Assembly (NCBI GenBank): GCA_014773175.1
Contig: VXCM01000970.1
Location: 68,749 to 132,748 of the forward strand
Length of the DNA: 64,000 bases
Direction of reading: 5' to 3'
DNA from: Lucifuga dentata
Lineage: Eukaryota; Chordata; Actinopteri; Ophidiiformes; Bythitidae
Under the pieces are notes generated by a model, which did no database searches, was not told where the DNA came from, and was given only the letters and a program-made list of their open reading frames with translations. Below are positions 63,672 through 64,000 of this stretch, piece by piece. A program made the position numbers and the translations under genes. Each line of letters starts with the position of its first letter. Position 1 is the first letter of the stretch.

Positions 63672-64000
63672 GTCACTGAGTAGAAAGTGTTGTTTGGATC
63701 TGTCTGTTTAGCTCATAATGCTAGTTTAAACATCTACACCAGTTGTCATTTGACAGTCCAAACTCTAAAGGTGTAATCATCCCTTGTATCGCTTACACAA
63801 CTACCATTCCAATTATTTATTCCCAACGGGACTATGAATCCTCCATGTAAGGCCAGACAGCCCCTCTGAAGAATTCCAAACAACTACTGCAATGGGAAAA
63901 AAAAAGAGGTCAGAACAGTCACTTTAGTCCATGTGCTTGGCTTCTTTTCCCTCCCTCCGCTCTCAGTCATGTACCGTCTGATGAACATGAGAAGCAAGCA
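63672..64000 (-). other. Upstream of the kelch gene
   Basis: No coding exon recognised. This should include the 5' untranslated region and promoter of the kelch gene, or an upstream coding exon if the true start lies outside. Confidence 0.35.

Overview
This window is nuclear DNA from a vertebrate, almost certainly a teleost fish. The genes are split into many short exons with GT-AG introns. Protein-coding content matches vertebrate families along nearly full length. The non-coding part is AT-rich, with many (CA)n and (CT)n microsatellites, Tc1-type and TTAA-flanked DNA transposon remnants and LINE 3' ends typical of fish. Single N characters, several flanked by identical ~61-67 bp copies, show it is a draft short-read assembly.

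Layout. Bases 1 to about 20.7 kb hold no coding exon I can recognise; they are microsatellites, a few dispersed repeats and several AT-rich, TAATTA-rich blocks that look like conserved non-coding (enhancer-type) DNA. At 20.7-27.2 kb (minus) is a five-exon gene for a membrane-anchored FAD-dependent monooxygenase-like protein of about 442 aa that I cannot assign to a named gene. At 32.6-38.2 kb (minus) is prpf18 (ten exons, 341 aa). Head-to-head with it is bend7 (39.4-42.8 kb, plus, ten coding exons, about 465 aa), followed by sephs1 (45.9-49.4 kb, plus, nine coding exons, 392 aa). Tail-to-tail with sephs1 is a muscle-type carnitine palmitoyltransferase 1 gene, cpt1b-like (51.1-58.5 kb, minus, eighteen coding exons, 785 aa). 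The right end carries a BTB-BACK-kelch gene (61.3-63.7 kb, minus, eight coding exons, 543 aa).

The prpf18-bend7-sephs1 order and orientation is, as I recall, the same as on human chromosome 10p13, so this is an old conserved block. The genes do not form one pathway: they cover splicing (Prp18), chromatin binding (BEN domain), SelD-family metabolism, mitochondrial fatty-acid import and a probable ubiquitin-ligase adaptor.

All exon boundaries were read by hand from the sequence by frame continuity and GT/AG sites; no alignment or search was run. The most interesting points are the unnamed flavoprotein, a TTAA-flanked MITE family with four copies (one interrupted by a Tc1-type MITE), the cluster of putative conserved non-coding elements, a duplicated splice donor in a bend7 intron, and a systematic assembly artefact.
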